Shown here: piece after piece, positions 1-5,015 of the stretch
Position numbering within the stretch: the first letter of the stretch is position 1
Layout of the letters: the number at the start of each line of letters is the position of its first letter
NCBI GenBank assembly: GCA_900552925.1
Contig: USBH01000136.1
Span: 1-5,015 of the forward strand
Reading direction: 5' to 3'
Length of the DNA stretch: 5,015 bases
DNA from: an uncultured Oscillospiraceae bacterium
Lineage (GTDB): Bacteria; Bacillota; Clostridia; Oscillospirales; Acutalibacteraceae
Notes under the pieces: model-generated
Databases searched by the model: none
What the model saw: only the letters and a program-made list of their open reading frames with translations
Told to the model about the DNA's origin: nothing
Translations under genes and position numbers: made by a program

Positions 1-1
1 G

Positions 2-832
2 AACCAGGCGGCCGTCGAGGCCGTCAAGGCGGAGATGGACCGCATCGTCGGGCTGCGGGAGGTCAAGGACTACGTGCTCTCGCTGGAGCAGAACTACGTC
101 ATCCAGCGGCTGCGCGAGAGCCGCGGCATGAAGGCCGACGTGCCCGCGATGCACATGATCTTCACCGGCAACCCCGGCACCGGCAAGACGACGATCGCGC
201 GGCTCGTCTCGCGCTACCTGAAGGCGATGGGCGTGCTGACGGGCGGGCAGCTCGTCGAAGTCACGCGCGCCGACCTCGTCGGCAAGTACGTCGGCCACAC
301 CGCGCCGCTGACGCAGCAGGTGATCCGCTCGGCGATCGGCGGCGTGCTGTTCATCGACGAGGCGTACGCGCTGTACCGCGGCGCCGACGACAGCTTCGGC
401 CTCGAGGCGATCGACACGATCGTTAAGGGCATGGAGGACAACCGCCAGAACCTGATCGTCATCCTCGCGGGCTACTCTCGGGAGATGGAGGAATTCCTCA
501 CGGCGAATTCCGGCCTGAAATCGCGCTTCCCGAACATCATCGAGTTCCCGGACTACACGGCGGAGGAGCTGCTGCGCATCACGCGCATCACGGTAGAGAA
601 CAAGGGCTACGCGCTCGACGCGGCCTGCGATGCGCCGCTCACGGCGTATTTTGCAGCGCGTCAGGCCGCGGACGCGCGCACGGCCGGCAACGGGCGCATG
701 GCGCGGAACCTCGTCGAGGACGCGATCCTCAACCAGTCGCGCCGCCTCACGGCCGGCGACGTCTCCGCTCTGACGCAGCAGAATCTCGAAACGCTGCTGC
801 CGGAGGATTTTGACCTGACGCCGAAGGAATAA
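2..832 (+). CDS. AAA+ ATPase of the CbxX/CfqX (SpoVK-like) family, 5' end missing
   Basis: The open frame enters from the left edge, so the start codon lies outside; 276 residues are visible. An internal ATG at 35 falls within the conserved segment just before the AAA core and is probably not the start. Counting from the first visible codon, Walker A GNPGTGKT is at 56-63. The family signature around GKYVGHTA follows at about 94-101, and Walker B VLFIDEAYAL is at 115-124 with acidic pair D119/E120. A sensor-1 region LIVILAGYS is at 151-159, a probable arginine finger in SRFP is near R175, and a sensor-2 stretch GNGRMARN is at 229-236. Proteins of this family are hexameric ATP-driven remodelers: CbbX acts on Rubisco, and SpoVK is a B. 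subtilis sporulation protein. The client here is unknown, and the missing N-terminus could hold further domains or another AAA module. The gene ends with TAA and is followed 18 bases later by a strong terminator, so it is the last gene of its transcript. The family call is firm; the role is not. Confidence 0.93.
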   Translation, partial: NQAAVEAVKAEMDRIVGLREVKDYVLSLEQNYVIQRLRESRGMKADVPAMHMIFTGNPGTGKTTIARLVSRYLKAMGVLTGGQLVEVTRADLVGKYVGHTAPLTQQVIRSAIGGVLFIDEAYALYRGADDSFGLEAIDTIVKGMEDNRQNLIVILAGYSREMEEFLTANSGLKSRFPNIIEFPDYTAEELLRITRITVENKGYALDAACDAPLTAYFAARQAADARTAGNGRMARNLVEDAILNQSRRLTAGDVSALTQQNLETLLPEDFDLTPKE

Positions 833-850
833 GGCCTGTATAAAAGCGAT

Positions 851-884
851 GGAGCGGACGCCGCAGGGCGTCCGCTCCTTTTTT
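851..884 (+). terminator. Rho-independent terminator after the AAA ATPase gene
   Basis: A perfect 12-bp GC-rich stem (851-862 pairing with 867-878, GGAGCGGACGCC/GGCGTCCGCTCC) has a 4-base loop GCAG and is followed directly by six T (879-884). It lies 18 bases past the stop codon. On the minus strand the hairpin is followed only by a mixed CTTTTATA stretch, so any action in that direction would be weaker. Confidence 0.95.
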
Positions 885-897
885 CAGCTTTCGTTTA

Positions 898-926
898 TTG
901 AGTTTTCGTTTATCCGACCGTAAAAT
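898..926 (+). promoter_or_regulatory. Candidate sigma-A-type promoter, TTGAGT-N17-TAAAAT
   Basis: TTGAGT (898-903) matches four of six bases of the -35 consensus. TAAAAT (921-926) matches five of six of the -10 consensus, and the spacer is exactly 17 bases. It begins 14 bases after the T-tract of the upstream terminator, a natural place for a new transcript. Predicted transcription start is near 933. The next gene starts 260 bases further on, past a second terminator-like hairpin, so this promoter may make a short RNA or an attenuated leader. Confidence 0.4.
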
Positions 927-932
927 GCCGGG

Positions 933-1040
933 GCTTTATTCCGGCTCCATCGCGAGGATCTGGGTATAGCCCTGACCGGAATTGACAGGGAGCAGTAGCC
1001 GCGCGGGAAGCGCCTGCATCGGCGCCGCGCGGTATTTTTT
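933..1040 (+). ncRNA. Possible short structured RNA or attenuated leader upstream of the DUF421 gene
   Basis: The stretch is framed by a promoter-like pair of hexamers and a terminator-like hairpin, giving a predicted transcript of about 108 nt. Within it, ATTCCGG (938-944) is perfectly complementary to CCGGAAT (976-982). CCCTG (970-974) can pair with CAGGG (986-990). The first pairing encloses the 5' arm of the second, and the loops look too short for a comfortable pseudoknot, so the two may be alternatives. I could not match it to a known riboswitch or small-RNA family. It could equally be unstructured spacer, or remnant coding DNA read on the other strand. Confidence 0.25.
999..1040 (+). 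terminator. Second terminator-like hairpin inside the gap
   Basis: CCGCGCGG at 999-1006 pairs with CCGCGCGG at 1025-1032 (8 bp, all G-C). The hairpin continues inward as CGCC/GGCG (1011-1014 with 1021-1024) after a 4-base bulge GAAG, with a 6-base loop. TATTTTTT follows at 1033-1040. The shape is that of an intrinsic terminator on the + strand. It lies 150 bases before the DUF421 start codon, so it would either end a short upstream transcript or attenuate read-through into that gene. Confidence 0.5.
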
Positions 1041-1193
1041 GTCTTTCACCCTTATAGACGCGCGGCCGCCCGCAAATGCTGACAGGCCCGGAGAAAATTT
1101 TTTCTGCGGCGCTTACAATTTGAATGCGGGGCAGGGGATGATCCGGCAAAAAGCGCGCAGACTAAAGGGAAACTGTGGTAAGGGGGAAACGCC

Positions 1194-1895
1194 GTGCCGA
1201 AGGTTATTCTGGTCACGCTTGTGTCCATCGTCTTTCTGTTTCTGCTGACCAAGCTCATGGGCAATAAGCAGATTGCCCAGCTCAATCTGTTCGACTACAT
1301 CGTCGGGATCACGATCGGGTCGATCGCGGCCGAGATGGCGACCGACATCGACAAGGACCCGTGGGGCTGCGCGCTGGCCATGGCGATCTACGCGCTTGTC
1401 GCGGTCGCGACTTCGGCGGCGACGAACAAATCGCTGCGCGCGCGTGCGTGGCTTGCGGGCAAGCCGATCGTCCTGATGCGCAACGGCAAGCTGCACCGCG
1501 CCGGCCTCAAGGCGGCGCACCTCGACCTGTCCGAGTTCCAGGCCATGGCGCGCCTTGCCGGTTATTTCGATTTGTCAGAGGTTAGCGGCGCCGTGTTCGA
1601 GCACAACGGAAATGTCAGCTTCCTGCCCTTTGCGGAAAACCGCCCCTACACGCCGAAGGACGCCGGCGCGGCGGTGGAGCCGGCGGAGCTGCTGTACGAC
1701 GTGATCCTCGACGGGCACGTCGTGGAGGAAGCGCTGAAAAGGGCCGGCAAGGACCGCGCGTGGCAGCAAAAGCAGATGCAGGCGGCGGGTTTTCGGGACG
1801 AGCGGGAGATCCTGCTTGCGGTCGCCGGCGCGGGAGACCGCGTGACCTTAAAGTCGGAATTGCCGCAATTTACGTCTGCTTTCCGCCTGTTCTGA
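1194..1895 (+). CDS. DUF421 (YetF-like) integral membrane protein
   Basis: The protein is 233 residues, a usual length for the family. The start is GTG at 1194, supported by a strong AAGGGGG ribosome-binding site at 1180-1186, seven bases upstream. Hydrophobic segments fit three membrane helices at about residues 4-22, 34-49 and 57-76. The second carries the family's conserved stretch with FDYIVGITIGSIAAE (33-47). A soluble, probably cytoplasmic part follows, including GKPIVLMRNGKL (89-100) and EHNGNVSFLPF (136-146), both typical of DUF421, then a variable C-terminus. In Bacillus, DUF421 proteins such as YetF and YdfS are linked to properties of the spore inner membrane. No enzymatic activity is established, and nothing here shows that this one is spore-specific. 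Its promoter is unclear: either a site near TACAAT (1114-1119) or read-through from 898-926. No clear T-tailed terminator follows, so some transcription may continue into the downstream GTPase genes. Confidence 0.9.
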   Translation: MPKVILVTLVSIVFLFLLTKLMGNKQIAQLNLFDYIVGITIGSIAAEMATDIDKDPWGCALAMAIYALVAVATSAATNKSLRARAWLAGKPIVLMRNGKLHRAGLKAAHLDLSEFQAMARLAGYFDLSEVSGAVFEHNGNVSFLPFAENRPYTPKDAGAAVEPAELLYDVILDGHVVEEALKRAGKDRAWQQKQMQAAGFRDEREILLAVAGAGDRVTLKSELPQFTSAFRLF

Positions 1896-1922
1896 CGGTG
1901 CCGCGAAAGGGACGCGCAGGGG

Positions 1923-1938
1923 AAAATGTAAACATTTT
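1923..1938. promoter_or_regulatory. 16-base perfect palindrome, candidate operator
   Basis: AAAATGT-AA-ACATTTT is a perfect 7-2-7 inverted repeat. It ends 10 bases before the -35 box of the next promoter (1949-1954). The left part AAATGTAAA (1924-1932) recurs as a direct copy at 2014-2022, just before the ribosome-binding site of the GTPase gene. The position suits a regulator-binding site. It does not match the Bacillus Zur box or another operator I can name. An RNA hairpin at the end of the DUF421 transcript is an alternative, since GCAG/CTGC (1916-1919 with 1940-1943) can extend the stem. Confidence 0.35.
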
Positions 1939-1948
1939 TCTGCAGCCC

Positions 1949-1977
1949 TTGCAAGTTTGCGCCGAAAGCCGTAAAAT
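1949..1977 (+). promoter_or_regulatory. Promoter for the two-gene GTPase unit, TTGCAA-N17-TAAAAT
   Basis: TTGCAA (1949-1954) and TAAAAT (1972-1977) are separated by exactly 17 bases and match four and five bases of the sigma-A hexamers. Predicted start of transcription is near 1984, giving a leader of about 60 nt before the ATG at 2044. The palindrome at 1923-1938 lies immediately upstream. Confidence 0.55.
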
Positions 1978-2026
1978 AAAAGATCGGAAAGAACAGAGCA
2001 AGTTGAATCCGTCAAATGTAAAATGG

Positions 2027-2032
2027 AAAGGA
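2027..2032 (+). promoter_or_regulatory. Ribosome-binding site AAAGGA that fixes the GTPase start
   Basis: AAAGGA lies 11 bases before the ATG at 2044, slightly long but usable. An in-frame ATG at 2023 lies upstream of this site and has no purine-rich sequence of its own. Starting at 2044 also gives the usual COG0523 N-terminus, in which a few residues precede the P-loop. Confidence 0.6.
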
Positions 2033-2043
2033 CGTTTGCGCAT

Positions 2044-3114
2044 ATGACAAAAATCGACATTTTTTCCGGCTTTCTCGGCGCCGGCAAGACGACGCTGATC
2101 AAGAAGCTGATCGCGGAGGCGTTTCAGGGCGAAAAGCTCGTCCTGATCGAGAACGAGTTCGGCGAGATCGCGATCGACGGCGGCTTTCTGCAGGACGCCG
2201 GCATTGAGATTACCGAGATGAATTCCGGCTGCATCTGCTGCAGCCTCGTCGGCGACTTCGGCAAGGCGCTGCAGCAGGTGCTCGCGCAGTTCCACCCGGA
2301 CCGCATCCTGATCGAGCCGTCCGGCGTCGGCAAGCTCAGCGACGTGATCCGCGCCGTGCAGAACCTGCACATGGAGGACGTCGTGCTGAACAGCTTCACG
2401 ACGGTTGCCGACGCGAACAAGTGCAAGATGTATATGAAGAACTTCGGCGAATTCTACAACGACCAGATCGAGCACGCGAACTCGATCATCCTGAGCCGCA
2501 CGGCGGGGCTTGCGCAGAAGAAGCTCGACGACTGTGTCGCGCTGCTGCGCGCGCACAATGAAACGGCGACGATCATCACGACGCCGTGGGACGCGCTCTC
2601 CGGCGCGCAGATCCTCGAGGCGATGGAGCACCGCAACACGCTGGACGCGGAGCTGAAGCAGCTTGAAGCGGAAGCGCACGAGCACCATCATCACGACCAC
2701 GACGGGGCGTGCGATTGCGGTCACGAGCACCATCACCACGACCATGACGGGGCGTGTGGCTGCGGTCACGAGCACCACCACGACCACGATGAGGAATGCG
2801 GCTGCGGCCACGACCATCACCACCACGATCACCACCACGCCGACGAGGTGTTCACGAGCTGGGGCGTGGAGACGACCCGGAAATTTACGAAGGAAGAGAT
2901 CGAGAACGCGCTCGCCGCGCTTTCGGACAGCGAAAAGTACGGCATGATCCTCCGCGCGAAGGGCATCGTCGCCGGCGCGGACGGCGAATGGCTGCATTTC
3001 GACTATGTGCCGGAAGAGGCGAGCGTCCGCACGGGCAGCGCAATCGTTATGGGCCGGCTGTGCGTGATCGGCGCAAAGATCAACGAGGAAGCGCTCAAGG
3101 CGCTCTTCGCCTGA
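2044..3114 (+). CDS. COG0523 (CobW-like, G3E family) GTPase with His/Cys-rich metal-binding insert
   Basis: The protein has 356 residues from ATG 2044. Walker A GFLGAGKT is at 9-16. The switch region IENEFGEIAIDGG is at 35-47. The family's CxCC metal motif is C63-I-C-C66 within SGCICCSL. EPSGVG at 91-96 takes the place of the usual ETTG-type motif. The guanine-specificity motif NKxD is replaced by SRTA at about 151-154. Residues 212-265 form a His/Cys-rich tract with 25 histidines and six cysteines. A CobW C-terminal domain follows (about 268-356, with ILRAKGIV at 302-309). COG0523 proteins couple GTP hydrolysis to delivery of metals such as zinc, nickel or cobalt. The His tract suggests metal sensing, storage or handover, but the metal is not visible in the sequence. 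It leads a two-gene unit with the P-loop protein 22 bases downstream. Similar in kind to B. subtilis ZagA/YciC, though orthology is not claimed. The family call is very secure. Confidence 0.96.
   Translation: MTKIDIFSGFLGAGKTTLIKKLIAEAFQGEKLVLIENEFGEIAIDGGFLQDAGIEITEMNSGCICCSLVGDFGKALQQVLAQFHPDRILIEPSGVGKLSDVIRAVQNLHMEDVVLNSFTTVADANKCKMYMKNFGEFYNDQIEHANSIILSRTAGLAQKKLDDCVALLRAHNETATIITTPWDALSGAQILEAMEHRNTLDAELKQLEAEAHEHHHHDHDGACDCGHEHHHHDHDGACGCGHEHHHDHDEECGCGHDHHHHDHHHADEVFTSWGVETTRKFTKEEIENALAALSDSEKYGMILRAKGIVAGADGEWLHFDYVPEEASVRTGSAIVMGRLCVIGAKINEEALKALFA
2677..2838 (+). repeat. In-frame tandem repeat encoding the His/Cys metal-binding tract
   Basis: Two 45-base units (2677-2721 and 2722-2766) are followed by a 42-base unit (2767-2808) that lacks one His codon, and by a partial unit (2809-2838). 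Each full unit encodes HEHHH(H)DHD, three variable residues beginning or ending acidic or small, and CxCG, so that every unit joins a poly-His patch to a Cys pair. The first two units are nearly identical in DNA, differing mainly at synonymous sites. That points to fairly recent duplication and possible copy-number change between strains. Confidence 0.9.
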
Positions 3115-3136
3115 GTGTGAAAGGCAGGTTTTTTCC

Positions 3137-4081
3137 ATGCAGGAGATGCCGGTTTACCTGTTCACCGGTTTTTTGGAATCAGGCAAAACGAGTTTTATCA
3201 AGGAAACGCTCGCAGACAAGCGCTTTCACAGCGGGCAGCGCACGCTGCTGCTGCTCTGCGAGGAGGGCGAGACGGAGTACGACACGGACGAGCCGTACAT
3301 GCAGAGCGTGTTCATCGAGACGATCGAGGAAGAGGACGAGCTGAACGCGGAGATGCTGCAGCTGCTCGCCAAAAAGCACAGGGCGGCCCGCGTGCTGATC
3401 GAGTACAACGGCATGTGGCAGATCAAGAACCTTTACGACAACCTGCCCGCAAGCTGGATCGTCTACCAGGAATTCATGTTTGCGGACGCCGCGACGTTCC
3501 TCGCCTACAACGCGAATATGCGCGGCCTCGTCGTCGATAAGCTGACGGGCTGCGAGCTCGTCGTGTTCAACCGCTTCACGCGGGATATGGACAAGATGGC
3601 GTTTCACAAGATCGTCCGCGGTGTTTCCCGCCGCCCGGACATCGCGTACGAGTACGTCAGCGGCGACGTCGAGTACGACGAGATCGAGGACCCGCTGCCG
3701 TTCGACATCGACGCGCCGGTCATCGAGATTGCGGACGGCGACTACGCGCTGTGGTACCGCGACCTCTCCGAGGAGCCGAAGAAGTACGACGGCAAGACCG
3801 TCGAGTACAAGGGCCTCGCCGCGGTGAACCCGCGCATGAAGCCGGGCGTGTTCTTCTTCGGCCGCCAGCTCATGACGTGCTGCGTGGAGGACATCCAGTT
3901 TGCCGGCCTGCTGACGCAGTGCGCGGCGGACGCGATGCCGGAGAACGGGAAGTGGTACACGATGCGGCTGAAGATCGAGTACAAGTGGCACAAGCTCTAC
4001 GGCCAGAAGGGTCCGGTGCTGACGCTGCTCGAGATGCAGCCCGCCGACGCGCCCGAGCAGCCCGTCGCGACGTTCTATTAA
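3137..4081 (+). CDS. CobW-like P-loop protein with C-terminal YcgQ/DUF1980-like domain
   Basis: The protein has 314 residues. The ATG at 3137 has GGCAGG (3123-3128) eight bases upstream, and the gene starts 22 bases after the preceding stop, so the two are surely co-transcribed. Walker A GFLESGKT is at 11-18. The region IEYNGMWQ (88-95) occupies the place of EPSG-type motifs, and VFNRFTRD (143-150) the place of NKxD. There is no CxCC motif and no His tract; instead a very acidic stretch lies at about 42-68. The C-terminal third (about 216-314) contains YDGKTVEYKG, FGRQLMTCCVED with a Cys pair at 248-249, and a GPVLTL strand. It resembles the C-terminal domain of YcgQ/DUF1980 (TIGR03943) proteins, which partner predicted YcgR-type permeases. 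A role in metal trafficking beside the upstream GTPase is inferred from this pairing. The P-loop assignment is sure; the C-terminal resemblance is from memory of the family pattern and less so. Confidence 0.9.
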   Translation: MQEMPVYLFTGFLESGKTSFIKETLADKRFHSGQRTLLLLCEEGETEYDTDEPYMQSVFIETIEEEDELNAEMLQLLAKKHRAARVLIEYNGMWQIKNLYDNLPASWIVYQEFMFADAATFLAYNANMRGLVVDKLTGCELVVFNRFTRDMDKMAFHKIVRGVSRRPDIAYEYVSGDVEYDEIEDPLPFDIDAPVIEIADGDYALWYRDLSEEPKKYDGKTVEYKGLAAVNPRMKPGVFFFGRQLMTCCVEDIQFAGLLTQCAADAMPENGKWYTMRLKIEYKWHKLYGQKGPVLTLLEMQPADAPEQPVATFY

Positions 4082-4109
4082 AAGTACATAAATCGTCCAC
4101 GCGATTTTG

Positions 4110-4149
4110 AGTATCCGGATGCAAACGGTCGGCGTCCGGATACTTTTTT
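4110..4149 (+). terminator. Rho-independent terminator closing the two-gene GTPase unit
   Basis: Positions 4111-4122 (GTATCCGGATGC) pair with 4132-4143 (GCGTCCGGATAC) in a 12-bp stem with one G-T wobble. A4110 and T4144 extend it by one pair, the loop is nine bases, and six T follow at 4144-4149. It lies 28 bases past the stop codon. Confidence 0.93.
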
Positions 4150-4159
4150 GCTTTTTCGG

Positions 4160-4188
4160 TTGTGGCCGCGATGCAACTATGCTATACT
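4160..4188 (+). promoter_or_regulatory. Extended -10 promoter for the RNA methyltransferase gene
   Basis: TTGTGG (4160-4165) and TATACT (4183-4188) are 17 bases apart. A TG at 4180-4181 in front of the -10 box gives the extended TGnTATACT form, which makes up for the weak -35. It starts 10 bases after the preceding T-tract. The predicted transcript starts near 4195, about 32 nt before the start codon. Confidence 0.65.
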
Positions 4189-4210
4189 TTTTGTAAGAAT
4201 TCAGGATTGT

Positions 4211-4217
4211 GAGGAAA
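4211..4217 (+). promoter_or_regulatory. Ribosome-binding site GAGGAAA of the methyltransferase gene
   Basis: The AGGA core (4212-4215) lies 11 bases before the GTG at 4227. An in-frame GTG at 4209 sits on top of this site and has only an AGGA two bases away, so it is a poor start. The protein from 4227 begins with the conserved N-terminal pattern of the family. Confidence 0.55.
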
Positions 4218-4226
4218 CGAAAGCAA

Positions 4227-5015
4227 GTGAAAGCATATCGATTGGTGTGCCCCTGCCTTCTGGGCGTGGAGGGGCTTGTGGCGGACGAGCTGCGGGAGAT
4301 GGGCGCGGCGCAGGTGACGCCGGAAAACGGGCGCGTCGTGTTTGACGGCTCGCCGGAGCTGATTGCCCGCGCGAATATCCGCTCGCGCTTTGCGGAGCGC
4401 GTGCTCGTTCTGCTCGGCACGTTTGAGGCGAAGAGCTTCGAATCGCTCTTCAACGGCGTGAAGGCGCTGCCGTGGACCGACTGGATCGGGCGCGACGACG
4501 CGTTCCCCGTCAAGGGGCGCTGCCTCTCGAGCGCGCTGATGAGCGTGCCGGACTGTCAGGCGGTCATCAAAAAGGCGGTCGTCGAGTCTTTGAAGGAGAC
4601 GTACCGGCTCGAGCGGTTCCCGGAGACCGGGCCGCTCTGCCAGATCCAGTTTTTGATCCTGAAGGATCAGGTCAGCGTCATGCTCGACACGAGCGGTGCG
4701 GGCCTGCACAAGCGCGGCTACCGGAAGCATTCGAACGAGGCGCCGATCAAGGAGACGCTGGCCGCCGCGATGGCGAAGCTCTCACGCGTGCGCACGGACG
4801 GCACGCTGATCGACCCGTTCTGCGGTTCAGGCACGGTCACGATCGAGGCGGCGCTGCTCGCGATGCACATCGCGCCCGGCCTGCGCCGGCATTTTGCGGC
4901 CGAGAAGTGGCGCACGGTGCCCGGCGCCGTTTGGGAGGCGGAGCGCCGCGCGGCGAAGGCGCTCGAGCGCCGGGGAGAGGGCTTCCGCGCGTTCGCCTAC
5001 GACATCGACCCCGAG
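4227..5015 (+). CDS. THUMP-domain class I SAM-dependent RNA guanine-N2 methyltransferase (RlmL/YpsC-like), 3' end missing
   Basis: The frame is open from GTG 4227 to the right edge, giving 263 residues of a protein normally about 370-380 long. The N-terminus CPCLLGVEGLVADEL (8-22) is the usual ferredoxin-like lead-in. A THUMP RNA-binding domain covers about residues 45-155. The family hallmark HKRGYRKH is at 161-168. SAM-binding motif I, DPFCGSGT, is at 196-203, and the acidic motif YDIDP is at 258-262. The catalytic NPPY-type motif must lie beyond the window. Relatives methylate N2 of guanine in 23S rRNA (E. coli RlmL makes m2G2445; YpsC is the B. subtilis relative). The exact target position is inferred. 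It has its own promoter and is separated from the GTPase unit by a terminator, so it is not part of that operon. Confidence 0.95.
   Translation, partial: MKAYRLVCPCLLGVEGLVADELREMGAAQVTPENGRVVFDGSPELIARANIRSRFAERVLVLLGTFEAKSFESLFNGVKALPWTDWIGRDDAFPVKGRCLSSALMSVPDCQAVIKKAVVESLKETYRLERFPETGPLCQIQFLILKDQVSVMLDTSGAGLHKRGYRKHSNEAPIKETLAAAMAKLSRVRTDGTLIDPFCGSGTVTIEAALLAMHIAPGLRRHFAAEKWRTVPGAVWEAERRAAKALERRGEGFRAFAYDIDPE

Larger units (their letters stand above)
833..1193. other. 361-base intergenic region between the AAA ATPase and DUF421 genes
   Basis: No convincing protein gene is seen. From left to right it contains the ATPase terminator, a 10-base direct repeat TTTCGTTTAT (889-898 and 904-913), a candidate promoter (898-926), a potentially structured stretch ending in a second terminator-like hairpin (999-1040), and then about 150 bases leading to the DUF421 gene. 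In the last part an AT-rich inverted repeat AGAAAA-TT-TTTTCT lies at 1092-1105. A TACAAT hexamer at 1114-1119 could be a -10 box for the DUF421 gene but has no clear -35 partner. A minus-strand frame at 936-1112 is open for 58 codons but lacks a good start; it is treated as a finding, not a gene. Confidence 0.7.

Noticed and set aside
889..913. Direct repeat TTTCGTTTAT at 889-898 and 904-913
   Set aside because: Two short AT-rich copies around the candidate -35 box. Too short and too low in complexity to claim an operator.
982..987. Perfect TTGACA hexamer
   Set aside because: No -10-like hexamer lies 16-18 bases downstream, where the sequence is GC-rich hairpin. It more likely arises by chance.
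970..1000. Slight resemblance to the bacterial SRP RNA apical loop (CCGGAA followed by GGGAGCAG)
   Set aside because: The conserved GGAAGGAAGCAG order and spacing are absent, and the stem around it does not fit.
1111..1143. Possible forespore (sigma-F/G) promoter before the DUF421 gene
   Set aside because: GCTTA fits a sigma-F -35, but the nearest -10-like sequence is at the wrong spacing and misses key bases. Only the family's known sporulation link suggested it.
2663..2947. +1-frame open stretch over the His repeat, giving a Thr/Arg-rich peptide
   Set aside because: It is the repetitive CAC/CAT codons read in another frame, with no start context.
1870..3138. Minus-strand open frame of 422 codons opposite the COG0523 gene
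   Set aside because: It is a shadow of the strongly biased codon usage of the + strand gene. Its valine- and arginine-rich translation shows no family motifs, whereas the + strand has a full set of COG0523 motifs, a promoter and a ribosome-binding site.
3179..4513. Minus-strand open frame of 444 codons
   Set aside because: It runs across the second P-loop gene, a terminator, a promoter and the start of the methyltransferase gene, all well supported on the + strand. Its translation is low-complexity and recognisably antisense.

Overview
The window is GC-rich (coding DNA strongly biased to G or C in third codon positions). It has AGGA/AGGGGG ribosome-binding sites, sigma-A-like promoters and several Rho-independent terminators. 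The gene set is an AAA ATPase of the CbxX/SpoVK type, a DUF421 (YetF-like) membrane protein, two COG0523-like P-loop proteins and a THUMP-domain RNA methyltransferase. Together these suggest a GC-rich member of the Clostridia, probably Oscillospiraceae/Ruminococcaceae. That placement is an inference from style and gene content, not from a marker gene.

Layout, all genes on the + strand. (1) 2-832: 3' part of an AAA+ ATPase gene that began before the window, closed by a strong terminator (851-884). (2) 833-1193: a 361-base gap. It holds a candidate promoter (898-926), a second terminator-like hairpin (999-1040) that would end a short transcript of about 108 nt, and then the ribosome-binding site of the next gene. 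(3) 1194-1895: DUF421 membrane protein. (4) 1896-2043: gap with a 16-base palindrome and a good promoter (1949-1977). (5) 2044-3114: COG0523 (CobW-like) GTPase with a CxCC metal motif and a tandem His/Cys-rich insert. (6) 3137-4081: a second P-loop protein, 22 bases downstream, whose C-terminal part resembles the C-terminal domain of YcgQ/DUF1980 proteins. (7) 4110-4149: terminator closing that two-gene unit. (8) 4160-4188: extended -10 promoter driving 4227-5015, the 5' part of a 23S rRNA-type guanine-N2 methyltransferase gene that runs off the window.

The most distinctive unit is the bicistronic cassette 2044-4081. The first protein looks like a metal-inserting or metal-trafficking GTPase with a large metal-binding tract. 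The second keeps the P-loop but lacks the CxCC motif, and it carries a cysteine-pair domain otherwise known from a putative metal/permease partner family. Working together in transition-metal (perhaps zinc) homeostasis is the natural inference, but neither the metal nor the client protein can be read from the sequence. The remaining genes look like ordinary chromosomal genes with their own transcription signals. I saw no tRNA, rRNA, CRISPR array, insertion sequence or phage gene.
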